Notes: generated by a model from the letters alone, not told the origin. Numbered from the stretch's first letter, positions 1 to 8,149 are shown. The stretch: 64,000 nucleotides of DNA from Ruminiclostridium sp. (GCA_017435425.1 JAFSFC010000016.1:1-64000); one strand, 5' to 3'. Made by a program: numbers and translations.

Positions 1-3
1 CAT
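1..3 (-). CDS. Start codon of a gene running off the left edge
   Basis: On the minus strand an ATG (bases 3 to 1) is preceded by a strong ribosome binding site, AAGGAGG at about 13-19, with a normal spacing. Only the start codon lies inside the window, so the product cannot be read. The leader upstream has hairpins of the kind found at IS200/IS605 left ends, so a small TnpA transposase is one possibility, but this is a guess. Confidence 0.55.
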
Positions 4-19
4 CTATTAAAAACCTCCT

Positions 20-142
20 TGTTCCCCTTTGTGATGCGGTCGCCAAACCACCACAAGCGTAACATCGAGGTTTTTATTTTGCCAAGGCTTTTTATCCACC
101 CCTGGTAGAACCAGGGGTTTTCTCTAGCCTAAAGGCGCTAAC
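20..142 (-). mobile_element. Possible IS200/IS605-type left end (hairpin leader)
   Basis: Upstream of the edge gene lie two imperfect hairpins: ACCCCTGG/CCAGGGGT with a five-base loop at 98-118, and a shorter TAGC..GCTA one at about 125-141. A terminator (143-180) insulates them from the neighbouring operon. A subterminal hairpin about 100 bases before a small ORF with a strong RBS is the arrangement of IS200-family elements, which lack inverted repeats. Transposase sequence is needed to decide; this is inference. Confidence 0.3.
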
Positions 143-180
143 AAAAAAAGACCTTCACACAGGGTGTGAAGGTCTTTTTT
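143..180. terminator. Bidirectional terminator
   Basis: Arms AAAAAAGACCTTCACAC and GTGTGAAGGTCTTTTTT around an AGG loop, with A and T runs on both sides. It ends the minus-strand acyltransferase operon whose last stop is at 182. Confidence 0.9.
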
Positions 181-181
181 C

Positions 182-1489
182 TCACTGCCCGATGGCGGCG
201 TATTTGCCCAGCATGTTGTCGGTGGAGCTGTTGTAGATCTGCACCTGATAGATCACATCCTGGATGTTGTAGTCGGCCACCATCTGGGAGATGGTGTTCT
301 TGGTGTACCGGGCGTCCACCCAATACACGTACTCGTAGTGGTCAATGAGGAAGGGGATGAAGGCGTTGCCGTAGGAGTCCTTGACCACCATGACGGCAGA
401 GCCGTCGGTGATGTTGGGGTTGTGGGCGTAGGAGAAGGGTCGGTCGCCCCCCACGAAGGTGGCGTAGAGCTCGCTCTTGGCGTAGCTGGACACGTCGTTG
501 ATGACGAACCAGTCCACCACGGACCCGTTGGTGTAGTGCATGGTCATGGCGTTGGTGCCGTTGGGCACATAGGCCACCACCGTGTCGGGGTTGGCGGTGA
601 GGGCGGCGTTGTTGTTGGAGGAGGAGACGAAGGTCCCCAGGAAGCCGGGGAACTCCATGGTCTGGAAGCCCTCGATGGGGTTGGGCTGGATGCCCTTTTC
701 CTTGCAGAACTCCTCGTAGGCGTAGTAAGCGCCCAGGGCCGTCCAGTGGTGGTCGGTGTGGAAGTAGATGTACTCGGCGTTGTGCTTTTTCAGGTTGTCG
801 AAGGCGGAGACGGTGTGGATGCCCTGGTCCATCTTGCCGTAGATGTAGTCGATGGCGGCCTTCTCGTCGGAGCAGCCCATGTCGTCCAGGACGGTCTGGT
901 CCAGCATGACGCCGGCGCTGATGGGGCAGATCATCACGTACATATTGACCTTATCTTTCACGTTGGCATAGACCTGGTTCATGGTGGCGGCGAACTTGTC
1001 AGCGGCAGGCTGGGTGAAGTAGTACAGGCCGTAGCCGCTGTTTCCGGTGATGTAGATCTGGCCCTGCATCTCACCGATCTCCTTGACGGTGCCGTCGGGT
1101 AAAATCTCCTCCGGTTCTGCCGCCTGGACCTCCTCCCCGGAGGCGTCCGGGTCGGGGATGTCGTCGGCGGTCATGGTCTCGCCCACGATCTGGTCGGACC
1201 GGATGCCGTAGAGGTGTTCCATGGTCTGGCTGCCAGAGATAAGGCCCTCCCGCAGGGGGAAGGTGTCGGCGTACCAGGTGTCGATGTCCTTGAAGTAGCT
1301 GCCGTCCCAGAAGGCAGACCAGGAGAGTTCGGGAAATTCTGCCAGGTCACGCTTTTCCACCACGGAGGTGTCCGGCCGGGCGAACCACAGCAGGCCAATG
1401 AAGCCCATCACGGCCAGCATGAGACCAAAGCCCAGGATCTTGATGCCCCGGACCAGGCCGTTGATCTTTTTGCGTTGTGCTTTGTCCAT
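182..1489 (-). CDS. DHHW family protein (AlgJ/AlgX-like O-acetylation factor)
   Basis: A 435-residue protein with one N-terminal membrane anchor (about residues 15-40) followed by an extracellular SGNH-hydrolase-like domain. It carries the signature HTDHHWT of the DHHW family near the middle, and a later region with Ser-Tyr-Gly-Asn (DSYGN) fits the nucleophile block. These proteins work with MBOAT acyltransferases to move acyl groups onto exported polysaccharide or wall polymers, and the gene follows an MBOAT gene by 19 bases in the same operon. The ATG at 1489 was chosen because AAAGGGGG precedes it at good spacing; an upstream in-frame start would overlap the MBOAT gene. The polymer that is modified cannot be told from sequence. 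Confidence 0.85.
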   Translation of the reverse strand: MDKAQRKKINGLVRGIKILGFGLMLAVMGFIGLLWFARPDTSVVEKRDLAEFPELSWSAFWDGSYFKDIDTWYADTFPLREGLISGSQTMEHLYGIRSDQIVGETMTADDIPDPDASGEEVQAAEPEEILPDGTVKEIGEMQGQIYITGNSGYGLYYFTQPAADKFAATMNQVYANVKDKVNMYVMICPISAGVMLDQTVLDDMGCSDEKAAIDYIYGKMDQGIHTVSAFDNLKKHNAEYIYFHTDHHWTALGAYYAYEEFCKEKGIQPNPIEGFQTMEFPGFLGTFVSSSNNNAALTANPDTVVAYVPNGTNAMTMHYTNGSVVDWFVINDVSSYAKSELYATFVGGDRPFSYAHNPNITDGSAVMVVKDSYGNAFIPFLIDHYEYVYWVDARYTKNTISQMVADYNIQDVIYQVQIYNSSTDNMLGKYAAIGQ

Positions 1490-1508
1490 GTTTTCGGTTC
1501 CCCCTTTC

Positions 1509-2942
1509 TCAGAACTGGAAGTACAGGAAGGGATTGTAGCTGTCACCGGCCAGAGCCATGGCGGAGAGCAGCAGGAGGATCACAGGATGGGCGGCCTCCC
1601 ACACCGCATTCACCCAGAAGAAGACGGTGTTTCTCTTGGAGAGGTTGCCCAGGATGTTCCGGACCATCTTGCCGATGGGGAAGCAGGCGATGGTGCTGAA
1701 GAGCAGGAAGAACATGTTATTCTTGAAGGCCAGGCCCACGGCGGCTCCCGTAAAGCCGTTGCCGTTGAGGCCGAAGAGGCCCTTCACGGCGATGCCCAGG
1801 AGCTCAAAGTCGGTGAACTTAAAGAGGATCCAGCTGAAGAGGACCAGGATAAAGACACCCACGCCCCGGAGGGGCAGGGGCACCCGGTCCAGCTTGTCCT
1901 TCAGCACGAACCGCTCCAGGCCGATGAGGAGACCGAAGTACAGGCCCCACAGGACGAAGTTCCAGCTGGCCCCGTGCCACAGGCCGGTGAGGAACCAGAC
2001 CACGAAGAGGTTCAGCACCTGCCGGGGGACGGCGCAGCGGTTGCCCCCCAGGGGGATGTACACATAGTCCCGGAAGAAGGAGCCCAGGGAGATGTGCCAC
2101 CGCCGCCAGAACTCGCCCACAGAGGTGGACAGGTAGGGGTAGTTGAAGTTCTCCTTGTAGTGGAAGCCGCACATGAGGCCCATGCCGATGGCCATGTCGG
2201 AGTAGGCGGAGAAGTCCAGGTAGATCTGGAGGGTGAAGGCGAAGGCCGCCAGGAGGATGCCCAGGGCAGGAACGGCGGCCAGCTCGGCGGCACCCACCTC
2301 GAAGAAGGTGTCGGCCACGGCGGCGCAGCCGTTGGCCAGGATGGCCTTCTTGGCCAGGCCCACGGTGAACCGGCTCACGCCCCGGCTGATCTCGGCAGGG
2401 GTGGCACGGCGGCGGATGATGTCCTGGTTGATATCCTGATACCGGACGATGGGACCGGCGATGCACTGGTGGAAGAGGCTGGCGTAGAGGAGCAGGACCC
2501 AGTACTTCTCCTGGGCGGGAACCTCCTTCCGGTACACGTCCACCACATAGGAGATGAGCTGGAAGGTGTAGAAGGAGATGCCGATGGGCAGGACGATGTT
2601 GGGGATGTGCTCCGGCACACCGAAGATCCCCTGGAAGGTGGACAGGAAGAAGCCGGTGTACTTGAAGATGCCCAAAATCACCAGGCACAGGGCGATAGTG
2701 AGGATGAGGGCCAGCTTCCGCTCTTTTCCGTCCTCCCGCTTCTGGACCTGGAGGGCTCCCAACCAGCAGATGGCCACCATGGCCAGCAGCAGGAAGAGGT
2801 ACCGGGGGCCGCCCCAGCTGTAGAAGATCATGGAAAAGACCAGCATGGCGATGTTTTTCGCCCTGGGGGTCTTGAGAACGATTTGTGAAATAAGGTTTGC
2901 TGTCAGAAAGAAAAACACGAACAGCATGCTTGCAAATACCAT
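1509..2942 (-). CDS. MBOAT family O-acyltransferase (AlgI/DltB-like)
   Basis: A 477-residue polytopic membrane protein, the usual length for the AlgI/PatA/DltB branch of membrane-bound O-acyltransferases. The motif LTGLWHGASWNF holds the invariant catalytic histidine (about residue 323), and the upstream block FWRRWHISLGSFFRDYVY is typical of the family. It should pass an acyl (often acetyl) group across the membrane to a polymer, with the DHHW protein of the next gene completing transfer. The ATG at 2942 is preferred over one nine bases upstream, because GGAGGG ends directly against the upstream ATG but sits nine bases from this one. Its own promoter and a leader terminator lie upstream, so expression may be attenuated. 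Confidence 0.9.
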   Translation of the reverse strand: MVFASMLFVFFFLTANLISQIVLKTPRAKNIAMLVFSMIFYSWGGPRYLFLLLAMVAICWLGALQVQKREDGKERKLALILTIALCLVILGIFKYTGFFLSTFQGIFGVPEHIPNIVLPIGISFYTFQLISYVVDVYRKEVPAQEKYWVLLLYASLFHQCIAGPIVRYQDINQDIIRRRATPAEISRGVSRFTVGLAKKAILANGCAAVADTFFEVGAAELAAVPALGILLAAFAFTLQIYLDFSAYSDMAIGMGLMCGFHYKENFNYPYLSTSVGEFWRRWHISLGSFFRDYVYIPLGGNRCAVPRQVLNLFVVWFLTGLWHGASWNFVLWGLYFGLLIGLERFVLKDKLDRVPLPLRGVGVFILVLFSWILFKFTDFELLGIAVKGLFGLNGNGFTGAAVGLAFKNNMFFLLFSTIACFPIGKMVRNILGNLSKRNTVFFWVNAVWEAAHPVILLLLSAMALAGDSYNPFLYFQF

Positions 2943-2977
2943 TTGGGACATCCCTCCATTGACGGCCGGATGGGGGC

Positions 2978-3007
2978 AAAAAAAGACAGGCTCCCCGTAA
3001 GAGCCTG
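2978..3007 (-). terminator. Intrinsic terminator inside the MBOAT leader
   Basis: On the minus strand CAGGCTC, a seven-base loop and GAGCCTG are followed by TCTTTTTTT. It lies between the promoter at 3047-3075 and the MBOAT start at 2942, so it could act as an attenuator of this operon. Confidence 0.65.
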
Positions 3008-3046
3008 ACTTGTTTGCGGGACCGGTCCGTCCTTCTCTCGGCCCCT

Positions 3047-3075
3047 ATCTTACTCCCCTTTTCCTTGCATTTCAA
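3047..3075 (-). promoter_or_regulatory. Sigma-A promoter of the MBOAT-DHHW operon
   Basis: Minus strand TTGAAA (3070-3075), 17-base spacer, TAAGAT (3047-3052). Predicted start near 3040, giving a leader of about 98 bases that contains a terminator hairpin. Confidence 0.7.
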
Positions 3076-3100
3076 CACATTTCGACATTTTTCGGCATAC

Positions 3101-3131
3101 AAAAAAGAGCCCGAAAAACAGGCTCTTTTTT
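3101..3131 (-). terminator. Terminator of the MATE gene
   Basis: AAAAAAGAGCC and GGCTCTTTTTT with a nine-base loop, overlapping the stop codon of the minus-strand MATE gene. Confidence 0.9.
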
Positions 3132-4470
3132 ACGTGTTGTGGGAAATGACAAATGCCGTCCCCTCCCGCCGCAGAAGGAAGAGGCCCACGGCGTCGGCGA
3201 AGAACCACCCGATGGGGATGGCCGCCCAGATGACCGTGACCCCCAGGAAGGGGGACAGGGCATAGGCCAGGGCCACACGGGTCCCCAGGGAGCAGACCGT
3301 CAGCACCACCGAAACGGCGGGGCGATCCACCGCCCGGAAGTAGCCGTAGAGCAGAAAGAGGATCCCCAGGGCAAAGTAGAAGGGGGCCTCAATGCGCAGA
3401 AAGCCGGTGCCCACCCCGACGGCCTCCACCGCCTGGGCCCCAGCAAAGAAGGCCATGAGCCGGGGAGCCTGCCAGGCCACCAGAAGGCCCACCGCCAGAC
3501 TGAAGGCGGCGGAGCAGGCCGCCGCCCGGACCACACCTTTTTGGATCCGGTCCCGCCGCCCGGCCCCGTAGTTCTGGCCCACAAAGGTGGAAAAGGCGTT
3601 GCCGAAGTCCTGGATGGGCATGTAGCACAGGGTATCGATCTTGGAGGCCACCGCGAAGGCCGCCATGACCGTGGTGCCGAAGGAGTTCACCAGGCCCTGG
3701 ATGGCCAGGATGCCCCCGTTCATCACCGACTGCTGCAGGCAGGTGAAGAGGGAGAGGCTCAGGATGCTCCGGACGGAGGAGACCTCCCAGGTCCGGTCCT
3801 CCTTCCCCACCCGCAGGTGGGGGACGGTCTTCCAGGCATAGAGGGCCAGGCCCAGGCCGGCGGTATACTGGGAGAGCACAGTGGCCAGGGCCGCACCCAT
3901 GACCCCCAGCCCCATGGGCAGGAGGAAGAGCACATCCAGGCCGATGTTCAGCACCACCGACACCCCCAGGAACTTCAGAGGGGTAACGGAATCCCCCACC
4001 GCCCGCAGGAGGCTGGCAAAGAAATTGTAGAAAAAGGTGGCGGCGATCCCCCAGAAGACCCACCACAGGTAGGTCCGGGCAGGGGCCAGGACCTCCGCCG
4101 GGATGCGCAGGACCTGCAGGATCCAGGGCAGGGCCAGAAAGACCCCCAGGTTCAGCACCAGGGTCAGGCCGCCGATGATGAGAAAGGACTGAAAGATCCC
4201 CTGCCGGAGCCGGGCCATGTCCCGCCGCCCGAACTGGATGGCAAAGTAGGCCGAGCTGCCCATGCAGAGGCCCAGGAGGATGGAGGTCAGGAAGGTCATG
4301 AGAATGTAGGAGGACCCCACCGCCGCCAGGGCGGCTTCCCCCAAAAAACGGCCCACCAGCCAGGTATCCACCAGGTTGTAGAGCTGCTGGAGGAGGTTCC
4401 CGCAGACCAGAGGCAGGGCAAAGAGCAGAAGGCCCTTGGTGATGCCCCCCTGGGTCAGGTCCCCCCTCAT
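3130..4470 (-). CDS. MATE family efflux transporter
   Basis: A 446-residue protein with about twelve membrane helices arranged as two similar halves, the normal length and layout for the multidrug and toxic compound extrusion family. The N-terminus (TQGGITKGLLLFALPLVCGNLLQQLYNLVDTW) is the classic first-helix signature of the NorM/DinF type. Substrate export is driven by sodium or proton gradients in this family; the substrate here is unknown. The start codon overlaps the stop of the upstream gene by four bases (ATGA), so the two are probably translationally coupled. It is unlike the second MATE gene at 12450-13790 in its N-terminal region, so this is not a recent duplication. Confidence 0.93.
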   Translation of the reverse strand: MRGDLTQGGITKGLLLFALPLVCGNLLQQLYNLVDTWLVGRFLGEAALAAVGSSYILMTFLTSILLGLCMGSSAYFAIQFGRRDMARLRQGIFQSFLIIGGLTLVLNLGVFLALPWILQVLRIPAEVLAPARTYLWWVFWGIAATFFYNFFASLLRAVGDSVTPLKFLGVSVVLNIGLDVLFLLPMGLGVMGAALATVLSQYTAGLGLALYAWKTVPHLRVGKEDRTWEVSSVRSILSLSLFTCLQQSVMNGGILAIQGLVNSFGTTVMAAFAVASKIDTLCYMPIQDFGNAFSTFVGQNYGAGRRDRIQKGVVRAAACSAAFSLAVGLLVAWQAPRLMAFFAGAQAVEAVGVGTGFLRIEAPFYFALGILFLLYGYFRAVDRPAVSVVLTVCSLGTRVALAYALSPFLGVTVIWAAIPIGWFFADAVGLFLLRREGTAFVISHNT

Positions 4471-5441
4471 CCCTGCTTCTCCCGGCGCTTGCGCTCCGTG
4501 GCCTTCAGATGGCTGCGGATGGCAAAGCAGAAGGCCGGGTAGATGGCCGGGAAGGCCAGCTCATTCTCCAGGGTGTACCGGAAGAAGTCGAAGAAGAAGA
4601 CATAGGGGCTGTCCAGACGGCCCTGGAGCTTGAAGAGGTCATAGCCCATGGCTCGGATCTGCTGACACTCCCGGGCGGTGAGGGAGGCGTTGCGCCCCTT
4701 GGTGGTCTGCTGCTTGAAGTCGGGGACGAAGGGGCAGCGGTCCAGGAAGTTCACGAACTCCCCGCTCCCCTCGATCATGGCCAGCTGGTCCTTGTGGTTG
4801 GCCAGGTAGTGCTCCCCCCGCTGGTGGCAGTGGTAGACGCACCGCTCGTTGACCATGATCTCGGCCCCCTTCCGGGGGAGCTGGGCCAGCAGGTCGGGCT
4901 CGAAGTTGTCGTCCGGGTGGATCACATACCAGGCATAGCGGTGGGACAGATCCTGGTAGTAGGCCGGGGTCCGGTCCGCCCCGTAGCAGGTCATGATCAC
5001 CGAGGCGTGGAGCTGGATGTTGGGGTAGTTGGTCCGGATGTGGTCCTCCAGCAGAGGGCTTACCACGATGACCCCGCCCCCCAGCTTGTCCAGCAAAGAC
5101 AGGAGGTAGTTCCCCCGGGGGTCTTCCAGGTCCTCCCGGGTCAGCTCCGGGGCGGAGAAGGGCAGCAGGGGGGTGATCCCCCGGTCCACCGCCTTCCGGA
5201 GCTCCGCTTCCAGGTCGGCATCGGTGTAGCCGTGGTCCACCAGAACGGGACGGCCGCAGTTCCACCGAACCTGGGGGGAGCCGTAGATATACTTTACAGG
5301 AATGTCATAGTCAAACTTGGCCTTCACCTGGTCCAGAGCGGCGTAGACCAGGTCGGCATAGAGAAAGAGCCCGGGGACACTGTAGGAGGCACCGGGCATC
5401 AGGGCCGCCGCCTCCCCCTGGGGCAGAATGGGTTCGTACAT
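4467..5441 (-). CDS. Uncharacterised soluble protein with Cys motifs (possible TIM-barrel, U32-like)
   Basis: A 324-residue soluble protein that I do not recognise with certainty. Short beta-alpha repeats (for example LLPFSAPELT, GVIVVSPLLEDHI, IQLHASVIMTCYG, AEIMVNERCVYHC) suggest a TIM-barrel. The cluster NERCVYHCHQRGEHY and a later RCPF are distantly reminiscent of the cysteine-bearing peptidase U32/UbiU-like group, which could bind an iron-sulfur cluster, but the canonical U32 signature is absent. The start at 5441 follows GGAGG with eight-base spacing. It is the first gene of a two-gene operon and its stop overlaps the start of a MATE exporter, which suggests a linked role, for example making or handling what is exported. 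A promoter is visible at 5472-5500. Confidence 0.55.
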   Translation of the reverse strand: MYEPILPQGEAAALMPGASYSVPGLFLYADLVYAALDQVKAKFDYDIPVKYIYGSPQVRWNCGRPVLVDHGYTDADLEAELRKAVDRGITPLLPFSAPELTREDLEDPRGNYLLSLLDKLGGGVIVVSPLLEDHIRTNYPNIQLHASVIMTCYGADRTPAYYQDLSHRYAWYVIHPDDNFEPDLLAQLPRKGAEIMVNERCVYHCHQRGEHYLANHKDQLAMIEGSGEFVNFLDRCPFVPDFKQQTTKGRNASLTARECQQIRAMGYDLFKLQGRLDSPYVFFFDFFRYTLENELAFPAIYPAFCFAIRSHLKATERKRREKQG

Positions 5442-5471
5442 AAAAGAAAACCTCCGAATGTGGTTTTTCTC

Positions 5472-5500
5472 ATTATAACCACCTGGTTGGACAAAAGCAA
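5472..5500 (-). promoter_or_regulatory. Sigma-A promoter of the 5441-3130 operon
   Basis: Minus strand TTGCTT (5495-5500), 17 bases, TATAAT (5472-5477). Confidence 0.6.
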
Positions 5501-5501
5501 G

Positions 5502-5529
5502 GACCCCGCCCCAAAGACAGGGCGGGGTC
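5502..5529 (-). terminator. Terminator of the metal ATPase operon
   Basis: GACCCCGCCC and GGGCGGGGTC arms four bases past the ATPase stop, followed on the minus strand by CTTGCTTTTG. Confidence 0.75.
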
Positions 5530-5533
5530 AGAC

Positions 5534-7408
5534 TCACAGATTTTTCACAAACAATGCCCGGACGGCGTTGAGGACGGCCAGGACCATGACCCCCACGTCG
5601 GCAAAGATGGCCAGCCACATATTGGCCAGGCCCAGGGCCCCCAGGATCAGGCAGATGCCCTTGACCCCGATGGCAAAGAGGATGTTCTGGTAGACGATGG
5701 CCATGCACTTGCGGGCAATGCGGATGGCCTGGGCGACCTTTCTGGGGTCGTCGTCCATGAGGACCACGTCTGCCGCCTCAATGGCGGCGTCAGAGCCCAG
5801 AGCCCCCATGGCGATGCCGATGTCCGCCCGGGACAGGACGGGGGCGTCGTTGATGCCGTCCCCCACAAAGGCCACCTTCCCGGCGGTCTCTGCCAGGATG
5901 GCCTCCACCTGGGAAACCTTATCCCCCGGCAGGAGTTGGCTGCGGACCTCCCGGATACCCAGGGTCTCCGCCACCGTCTGGGCGGCGGCCTCGCTGTCCC
6001 CCGTGAGCATGACGGTGCGGCGCACCCCGGCCCGGGCCAGGGCAGAAATGGCCTCCCTGGCCTGGGGCTTCACCAGGTCGCTGATGACGATGCAGCCCCC
6101 ATAGACCCCGTCCATGGCCAGATAGACCAGGGTGCCCGCCTGGGTGCAGGGGGTGCAGGAGACCCCCTGCTCCTCCATGAGCTTCTGATTGCCCACGGCC
6201 ACAGGGATGCCGTCCACAAGGGCGGTGATCCCCCGGCCGCTGTGCTCCCGGATCTCGGTCACCCGGCTCCGGTCCAGGTCCCTCCCCCAGGCCGACCGGA
6301 GGCTTCGGCTGATGGGGTGGGAGGACCCGCTCTCCGCTAGGGCGGCGTACTCCAACAGCCGGTCCTGGGTGAGTCCTTCCGGATGGATGGCCGTCACCTG
6401 GAAGGTCCCCCGGGTGAGGGTGCCCGTCTTGTCCAGGACCACCACCTCGGTCTTGGCCAGGGCCTCCAGGTAGTTGGAGCCCTTCACCAGGATGCCAGCC
6501 GAGCTGGCCCCGCCGATGCCCCCGAAGAAGGACAGGGGGATGCTCACCACCAGGGCGCAGGGGCAGCTGATGACCAGGAAGGTCAGGGCCCGGTAGACCC
6601 ACTCCCCCCAGTTGGGGTTTGCCCCCAGGACCAGCAGGGTCAGGGGCGGCAGGAGGGCCAGAGCCAGGGCGGCATAGCACACCACCGGGGTGTACACCCG
6701 GGCGAACCGGGAGATGAACTGCTCCGACCGGGACTTCCGGGAGGAGGCGTTCTCCACCAGGTCCAGAATTTTCGCCACGGTGGACTCCTCAAAGGCCTTG
6801 GTGGTCTGAATTTTCAGCAGGCCGGTCAGGTTGATGCACCCGCTGATGACCGCCTGGCCCGGCGCTACATCCCGGGGCAGGCTCTCCCCGGTGAGGGCGG
6901 CGGTGTCCAGAGAGGAGGAACCCTCCACCACCAGGCCGTCAATGGGGACCTTCTCTCCGGGCCGGATCACGATGACCGTGCCCACGGCCACCTCCTCCGG
7001 GTCCACCTGCTCCAGACCCTCCGCCGTCTCGATGTTGGCATAGTCCGGGCGGATGTCCATGAGCTGGCTGATGTTCTTCCGGCTCCGGCCCACGGCATAG
7101 CTCTGGAAGAGCTCGCCAATCTGGTAGAAGAGCATGACGGCGATGGCCTCGGTGTAGTCCCCGTCCCCGGCCAGACCCAGGGCGATGGCACCCAGGGTGG
7201 CCACGGCCATGAGGAAGTTCTCATCAAAGACCTGGCGGTTTTTCACCCCCAGGGCGGCCTTTCGCAGGATGTCGTGGCCGATGATGAGGTAGGGGATCAG
7301 GTACAGCCCAAACCGCAGCCAGCCGGTCACCGGCAGGAAGGCCAGCAGGACCATGAGCCCCGCCGAAATCAGGATGCGGCGGAGGGTCTTTTTCTGCTTT
7401 CTGGTCAT
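5534..7408 (-). CDS. Heavy-metal P1B-type ATPase (Zn/Cd/Co type)
   Basis: A 624-residue P-type ATPase. The membrane CPC motif (SCPCAL, C282-P-C284) marks the P1B class, D326 in DKTGTLT is the phosphorylated aspartate, HPIS and GDGINDAP are the nucleotide-binding and hinge motifs. The last helices (about 580-610) look like the ZntA/CadA group rather than CopA, so Zn, Cd or Co export is likely. Unlike most such pumps it has no N-terminal metal-binding domain; that domain is a separate 72-residue gene four bases upstream. Both are controlled from a promoter with a palindromic operator next to a divergent ArsR gene. The pump would remove toxic divalent metal from the cytoplasm. Confidence 0.93.
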   Translation of the reverse strand: MTRKQKKTLRRILISAGLMVLLAFLPVTGWLRFGLYLIPYLIIGHDILRKAALGVKNRQVFDENFLMAVATLGAIALGLAGDGDYTEAIAVMLFYQIGELFQSYAVGRSRKNISQLMDIRPDYANIETAEGLEQVDPEEVAVGTVIVIRPGEKVPIDGLVVEGSSSLDTAALTGESLPRDVAPGQAVISGCINLTGLLKIQTTKAFEESTVAKILDLVENASSRKSRSEQFISRFARVYTPVVCYAALALALLPPLTLLVLGANPNWGEWVYRALTFLVISCPCALVVSIPLSFFGGIGGASSAGILVKGSNYLEALAKTEVVVLDKTGTLTRGTFQVTAIHPEGLTQDRLLEYAALAESGSSHPISRSLRSAWGRDLDRSRVTEIREHSGRGITALVDGIPVAVGNQKLMEEQGVSCTPCTQAGTLVYLAMDGVYGGCIVISDLVKPQAREAISALARAGVRRTVMLTGDSEAAAQTVAETLGIREVRSQLLPGDKVSQVEAILAETAGKVAFVGDGINDAPVLSRADIGIAMGALGSDAAIEAADVVLMDDDPRKVAQAIRIARKCMAIVYQNILFAIGVKGICLILGALGLANMWLAIFADVGVMVLAVLNAVRALFVKNL

Positions 7409-7412
7409 GGCA

Positions 7413-7631
7413 TTACAGGAAGATCTCGAAGTCGTCGTCCACCTTTTTGCAATTCTTGCGGACGGTCTTCATGACAGCGGCGGGGTCCTGGCCCTCGCCG
7501 AACTCCACCACCATCTTCTGGGTCATGAAGTTCACCACAGCCTCCTTGACGCCCTGGGTCTTGTTGGCGGCGGCCTCCATCTTGTTGGCACAGTTGGCGC
7601 AGTCCACTTCGATTTGATAGGTCTTTTTCAT
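7413..7631 (-). CDS. Stand-alone heavy-metal-associated (HMA) domain protein
   Basis: A 72-residue protein consisting only of one ferredoxin-like HMA domain. The metal ligands are C11 and C14 in VDCANCANKM, and the acidic residue before the motif (D10) is the variant associated with Zn/Cd rather than Cu(I) domains. In relatives this domain is fused to the N-terminus of the metal ATPase; here the two are separate genes four bases apart, so the protein probably acts as a metallochaperone delivering metal to the pump or sensing load. The ATG at 7631 is chosen for its AAGGAGAG ribosome binding site; an upstream in-frame start has none. Confidence 0.88.
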   Translation of the reverse strand: MKKTYQIEVDCANCANKMEAAANKTQGVKEAVVNFMTQKMVVEFGEGQDPAAVMKTVRKNCKKVDDDFEIFL

Positions 7632-7650
7632 GGCAGGTCTCTCCTTTTGT

Positions 7651-7674
7651 TTCAACGATTAAGCAATCGTTGAA
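7651..7674. promoter_or_regulatory. Perfect palindromic operator, probable ArsR/SmtB site
   Basis: Two ten-base arms, TTCAACGATT and AATCGTTGAA, around AAGC. It sits just after the predicted start of the HMA-ATPase transcript and 20 bases before the HMA start codon, with an ArsR gene diverging next door, so repression of the pump operon in the absence of metal is the natural reading. Confidence 0.8.
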
Positions 7675-7686
7675 TATTGCAGTTTG

Positions 7687-7715
7687 AGTGTACCACCCCT
7701 CTCCCCCGCTGTCAA
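7687..7715 (-). promoter_or_regulatory. Sigma-A promoter of the HMA-ATPase operon
   Basis: Minus strand TTGACA (7710-7715), 17-base spacer, TACACT (7687-7692). Confidence 0.85.
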
Positions 7716-7739
7716 GTCCTTCCCTTTGGACCGGGGATG

Positions 7740-7748
7740 TGATATAAT
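7740..7748 (+). promoter_or_regulatory. Extended -10 promoter of the arsR-type gene
   Basis: TGA followed by TATAAT (TATAAT at 7743-7748). No good -35 box; the TG extension can compensate. Confidence 0.6.
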
Positions 7749-7777
7749 GAGAAAAACTCGGAAAGGAGGCCCTGCCC

Positions 7778-8143
7778 ATGCCGCACCCTCACCTGCCCCA
7801 CGACCACGGGCAGAACATGGACCACATCCTGGAACACCTGCCCCAGCCGGAATCTTTCCAGGCGGTGGCCGACCTGAACCGCCTCCTGAGCGACCCCAGC
7901 CGGACCCGGATCTTCTGGCTCCTGTGCCACTGCGAGGTCTGCGTGGCCAACCTTTCCGCCATGGTGGACATGTCCAGCCCGGCGGTCTCCCACCACCTGA
8001 AACAGCTGAAGGCGGCAGGCCTCATCGTCAGCCGCCGGGAGGGCAAGGAGGTCCACTACAAGGCGGCCGACACCCCCACCGCCCGGGCCCTGCACCACAT
8101 GATGGAGACCCTCATGGCCATCTCCTGCCCGGCAGAAGAATAA
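7778..8143 (+). CDS. ArsR/SmtB family metal-sensing repressor
   Basis: A 121-residue winged-helix repressor. The N-terminus is rich in histidine (H3, H5, H8, H10, H16, H20). The helix corresponding to the alpha-3 site has CHCEVC (C50, C52, C55), like the ELCVCD block of CadC/SmtB, and the C-terminal helix DTPTARALHHMMETL keeps Asp and His residues at an alpha-5-like site. The recognition helix is SSPAVSHHLKQLKAAGLI. Cysteine plus histidine ligands fit Cd, Pb or Zn sensing. It diverges from the metal ATPase operon and probably binds the palindrome at 7651-7674. The RBS AAAGGAGG is well placed for the ATG at 7778. Confidence 0.92.
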   Translation: MPHPHLPHDHGQNMDHILEHLPQPESFQAVADLNRLLSDPSRTRIFWLLCHCEVCVANLSAMVDMSSPAVSHHLKQLKAAGLIVSRREGKEVHYKAADTPTARALHHMMETLMAISCPAEE

Positions 8144-8149
8144 AAAGCA

